Positions 6,953 to 8,583 of a DNA stretch of 8,583 bases are shown here, piece after piece. Origin of the DNA: AM-2324 sp042091035 (GTDB lineage Bacteria; Bacteroidota; Bacteroidia; Chitinophagales; Saprospiraceae); NCBI GenBank assembly GCA_042091035.1, contig JBELIG010000135.1, positions 1 to 8,583 of the forward strand. Direction: 5' to 3'. Both the position numbers and the translations under genes were made by a program. Position 1 is the stretch's first letter. Each line of letters opens with the position of its first letter. Below the pieces are notes generated by a model. That model saw nothing but the letters and a program-made list of their open reading frames with translations, ran no database searches and was not told where the DNA came from.

Positions 6953-6982
6953 AGAACTTGTATTTTAAATATTAAACTGGAT

Positions 6983-6990
6983 CAAAAATA
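6983..6990 (-). promoter_or_regulatory. Bacteroidota -7-type promoter element before the iron operon
   Basis: Read on the - strand this is TATTTTTG, an exact fit to TAnnTTTG, the -7 element of the main Bacteroidota sigma factor. It ends 30 bases before the ATG at 6952, a normal distance. At the expected -33 position (17-23 bases upstream) there is only GTTTATTTA instead of a clear TTG, so the promoter would be weak or depend on a regulator. Confidence 0.45.
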
Positions 6991-6993
6991 AAG

Positions 6994-7012
6994 ATTTATA
7001 CTAAGTCTAAAT
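6994..7012. promoter_or_regulatory. 19-bp palindrome, candidate iron-responsive operator
   Basis: ATTTAtACTaAGTcTAAAT is an inverted repeat in which eight of nine base pairs match around a central base; only 6999/7007 is mismatched. On the operon strand it reads as a TTTAGACT...AGTATAAA-type site. It sits three bases upstream of the -7-like element and overlaps the -33/-7 spacer, so a protein bound there would block RNA polymerase. Form and length suit DtxR/IdeR-type metal repressors, whose sites carry TTAG...CTAA cores; it does not look like the classical Fur GATAAT repeats. The regulator identity is inference. Confidence 0.5.
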
Positions 7013-7172
7013 AAACTTACAGCTAATTAAAATAGATTATTTTTCATTTTATGACATCCCATTCTTGATTGACTTAGTAGTAACATACTATTTGGGGACA
7101 TGTTTTTTGGAAATCTCTTTTTTTAGGAAATAATCTTATATAGGAAGGATCAGTTTGGTTTCATATATTATT

Positions 7173-7215
7173 TCACTTTATAAGTGTATTTTTATTTTTT
7201 GTGATAAAGTGATAA
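7173..7215 (+). promoter_or_regulatory. two mutually exclusive hairpins in the leader of the GNAT gene
   Basis: CACTT (7174-7178) and AAGTG (7182-7186) form a short hairpin followed by a long T-rich tract (7187-7200), as in an intrinsic terminator. The same left arm, extended to TCACTTTAT (7173-7181), is also perfectly complementary over 9 bp to ATAAAGTGA (7204-7212), placing the T tract in the loop. The right arm is part of a near-tandem GTGATAA repeat (7201-7207, 7209-7215). The whole lies 17-60 bases before the ATG at 7233. It could be an attenuator, an operator for a dimeric repressor, or an AT-rich coincidence. Confidence 0.35.
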
Positions 7216-7232
7216 GCCGTTAAAATGTGATT

Positions 7233-7775
7233 ATGAATGTATTTGAAACACAACGATTAAGCGTTAAAATAATAACAGAAAAGGATCGTAGTCTATTTGT
7301 TGAATTACTCACTGATCCCCGAATTATACCTTCCGCTCCGCATCGAAAAGTGAAGATGGATGATGTGCTTACAAAATTTAAACTGAGTTTAAGTGCCTCT
7401 AGTATTCCAGTTAAAGGGCAAAATAATATTTGGGGCGTCTTCTTAAAAGGGCATGCTGATATGATTGGCTTAGCTGCAATCTTGACAAACGATGAACAAG
7501 ATTGGGAGCTTGGGTATAGATTTATAGTAAAATATTGGGGAAAAGGTTACGGCTCTGAATTGGCAGCTGGAATTGTACGATATACTTTCGAGGAGCTTGG
7601 CTTGACTAAGATTACTGCAGATGTAGATATTGTAAATGTAGCATCTGCTAAGATCTTGGACAAAATAATGCTTCCAATAAAAGAATTTTACAATGATGAA
7701 GATAAATCCGTCGATCGCCGTTATGAGATTAGCAAAGAAGAATGGTTTAGCAAGGTTGGTCTAGATGTGCAATGA
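7233..7775 (+). CDS. GNAT-family N-acetyltransferase (RimJ/RimL type)
   Basis: This 180-residue enzyme should transfer an acetyl group from acetyl-CoA to an amine; its substrate cannot be read from the sequence. The start fits the RimJ/RimL (Acetyltransf_3) subgroup: ETQRLSVKIITEKDRSLFVEL (5-25), in which the conserved 'TxRLxLR' motif is followed by a D at the first helix. The core has WELGYRFIVKYWGKGYGSEL (91-110), where ELGY is the beta-4 strand and KGYG the pyrophosphate-binding loop, then TKITADVDIVNVASAKILDK (115-134), where the NxxSxxxLxK element is typical. The usual final GM or GF after that Lys is replaced by IMLP, so the acceptor pocket may differ. An in-frame GTG at 7227 would add two residues; the ATG at 7233 is preferred. 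It is monocistronic by appearance, divergent from the iron operon, with a possible leader structure; nothing ties it to iron. Confidence 0.9.
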   Translation: MNVFETQRLSVKIITEKDRSLFVELLTDPRIIPSAPHRKVKMDDVLTKFKLSLSASSIPVKGQNNIWGVFLKGHADMIGLAAILTNDEQDWELGYRFIVKYWGKGYGSELAAGIVRYTFEELGLTKITADVDIVNVASAKILDKIMLPIKEFYNDEDKSVDRRYEISKEEWFSKVGLDVQ

Positions 7776-7928
7776 TGCTTTGGTAAATTATCTTAAATGA
7801 ATTATTTCACCTTGTTTTCATATGGTTTTATTGTTAAGTTCACGTTTTTTAAGGGGGTAGGCATTATTTGAGTTCGATAAAGGCTAGCTTATCCCGTTCT
7901 TTTTAGATCAAAAAATCAAAATCAACAA

Positions 7929-8583
7929 ATGAAATCCATTCTTACAAAAGGTGTAAGCCTTGTTTTATTTATCGCGTCTAGTTTCAATGTATTTAGTCAA
8001 GAATTAGCAATTACAATAAGTGGAGATAGCATATATGTATATCCAAATGGTACTTGGACTTATGAAGCTTTGGAAGATATGCCAAGCTTAAACGAATTAT
8101 CTTATTTAGATGAAGAATTAGACATAGACACTATTTCAACTGAATTTACATTTAGCAAATCTTCCAGTAAGGAGGTGGTTAATAAGAATAATCAGTTTAA
8201 GATTAAATATAATGCGAGTGATTGGAAAAGAATACCTCCTGCTTCGATAAATGAAGAAGCAGAATTTGCCTTTTCTTCTAAAGAGACTGACATCTGGTGT
8301 CTTGTTATTTCAGAGGAAATTCCAATCGATACGGAGGCCTTATTCCTTACAGCCAAAAATAATATGGAGGAATTCTCAGGGTCCAAGGTAGAGATTGTAA
8401 AGACTGAATTAAGAACAGTAAATGGTGCAGAATTGATTAGAGGAGTTATGAGGTCTGAGTATTCCGGTATACCACTCATTTTTGATACCTATTACTATTC
8501 GAATGATAATGTATCAGTTCAATTCACGGTATACACAAGTGATAATCTGTGGGAAAAAAACACGGATTTGATTCATGAATTAT
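7929..8583 (+). CDS. secreted protein of unknown function, runs off the window end
   Basis: A reading frame opens at ATG 7929 and stays open to the last base of the window, giving 218 residues without a stop. The N-terminus is a Sec signal peptide: MKSILTKG, a hydrophobic core VSLVLFIASSF, and a likely cut before Gln24 (NVFS/QE). Next comes LAITISGDSIYVYPNGTWTYE (26-46), similar to the 'xVxLxxDGTWxY' N-terminal element seen in many secreted Bacteroidota proteins. An acidic linker follows (about 47-75). From FKIKYNASDW (90-99) onward the alternating strands and the pattern of a long middle helix (IDTEALFLTAKNNMEEF) recall the DcrB/PsbP-like fold, which is inference. No lipobox is present, so it should be free in the periplasm or exported. 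The codon choice looks like the rest of the window. The 153-base gap before it (7776-7928) shows no clear promoter or terminator. Confidence 0.8.
   Translation, partial: MKSILTKGVSLVLFIASSFNVFSQELAITISGDSIYVYPNGTWTYEALEDMPSLNELSYLDEELDIDTISTEFTFSKSSSKEVVNKNNQFKIKYNASDWKRIPPASINEEAEFAFSSKETDIWCLVISEEIPIDTEALFLTAKNNMEEFSGSKVEIVKTELRTVNGAELIRGVMRSEYSGIPLIFDTYYYSNDNVSVQFTVYTSDNLWEKNTDLIHEL

Noticed and set aside
6953..7232. Classical Fur box in the divergent gap
   Set aside because: No repeat of the GATAAT type was found; the only convincing symmetric site has TTTA..ACT/AGT..TAAA arms.
8192..8479. 95-codon open frame on the - strand
   Set aside because: It is antisense to the secreted protein that starts at 7929, which has a clear signal peptide and runs through the region without stops.
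1..8583. Mobile element, CRISPR array, tRNA or defence system
   Set aside because: No transposase, integrase, regularly spaced repeat, cloverleaf-like sequence or recognised defence gene was seen on either strand.

Overview
The window is AT-rich DNA that reads as a chromosomal segment of a Bacteroidota bacterium (Cytophagia/Flavobacteriia-like). The signs are a DUF6090-type membrane-anchored protein, few Shine-Dalgarno sequences, A/T-rich leaders, one good match to the Bacteroidota -7 promoter element (TAnnTTTG), and signal peptides and a lipobox of the loose Bacteroidota kind. No species can be named from the sequence alone.

Left part, + strand: a VanW-family protein (34-738), a YihY/BrkB-family inner-membrane protein (about 841-1644), a DUF6090-like anchored protein (1755-2447) and a DUF1826-family protein (2643-3173). 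The last appears to lack the usual C-terminus of its family. It is followed by a stretch (3166-3393) that is open in another frame and looks like the remains of a gene. These genes are separated by 87 to 195 bases, with hairpins in some gaps, and look like separate transcription units rather than one operon.

Centre, - strand (6952 down to 3498): a compact three-gene ferric-iron ABC importer. The order is lipoprotein Fe3+-binding protein, fused double-domain permease, then ATPase, with gaps of 7 bases and 1 base. The binding protein keeps a His plus four Tyr pattern like that of the cyanobacterial FutA proteins. The permease carries the motifs of the FbpB/SfuB group, and the ATPase is a short form without the C-terminal extension common in FbpC/PotA. 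A 19-bp near-perfect palindrome lies just upstream of a -7-like element in front of the first gene and is a good candidate for an iron-repressor operator. The operon converges on the DUF1826 region, with an 11-bp perfect inverted repeat between them.

Right part, + strand: a GNAT acetyltransferase (7233-7775), whose short leader can form two mutually exclusive hairpins resembling an attenuator, and a secreted protein of unknown function that starts at 7929 and runs off the window end.

I see no rRNA, tRNA, CRISPR array, insertion sequence, integrase or phage gene. I found no evidence of a wholly new system. The items most worth checking are the operator candidate, the truncated DUF1826 gene with its out-of-frame tail, and the GNAT leader.
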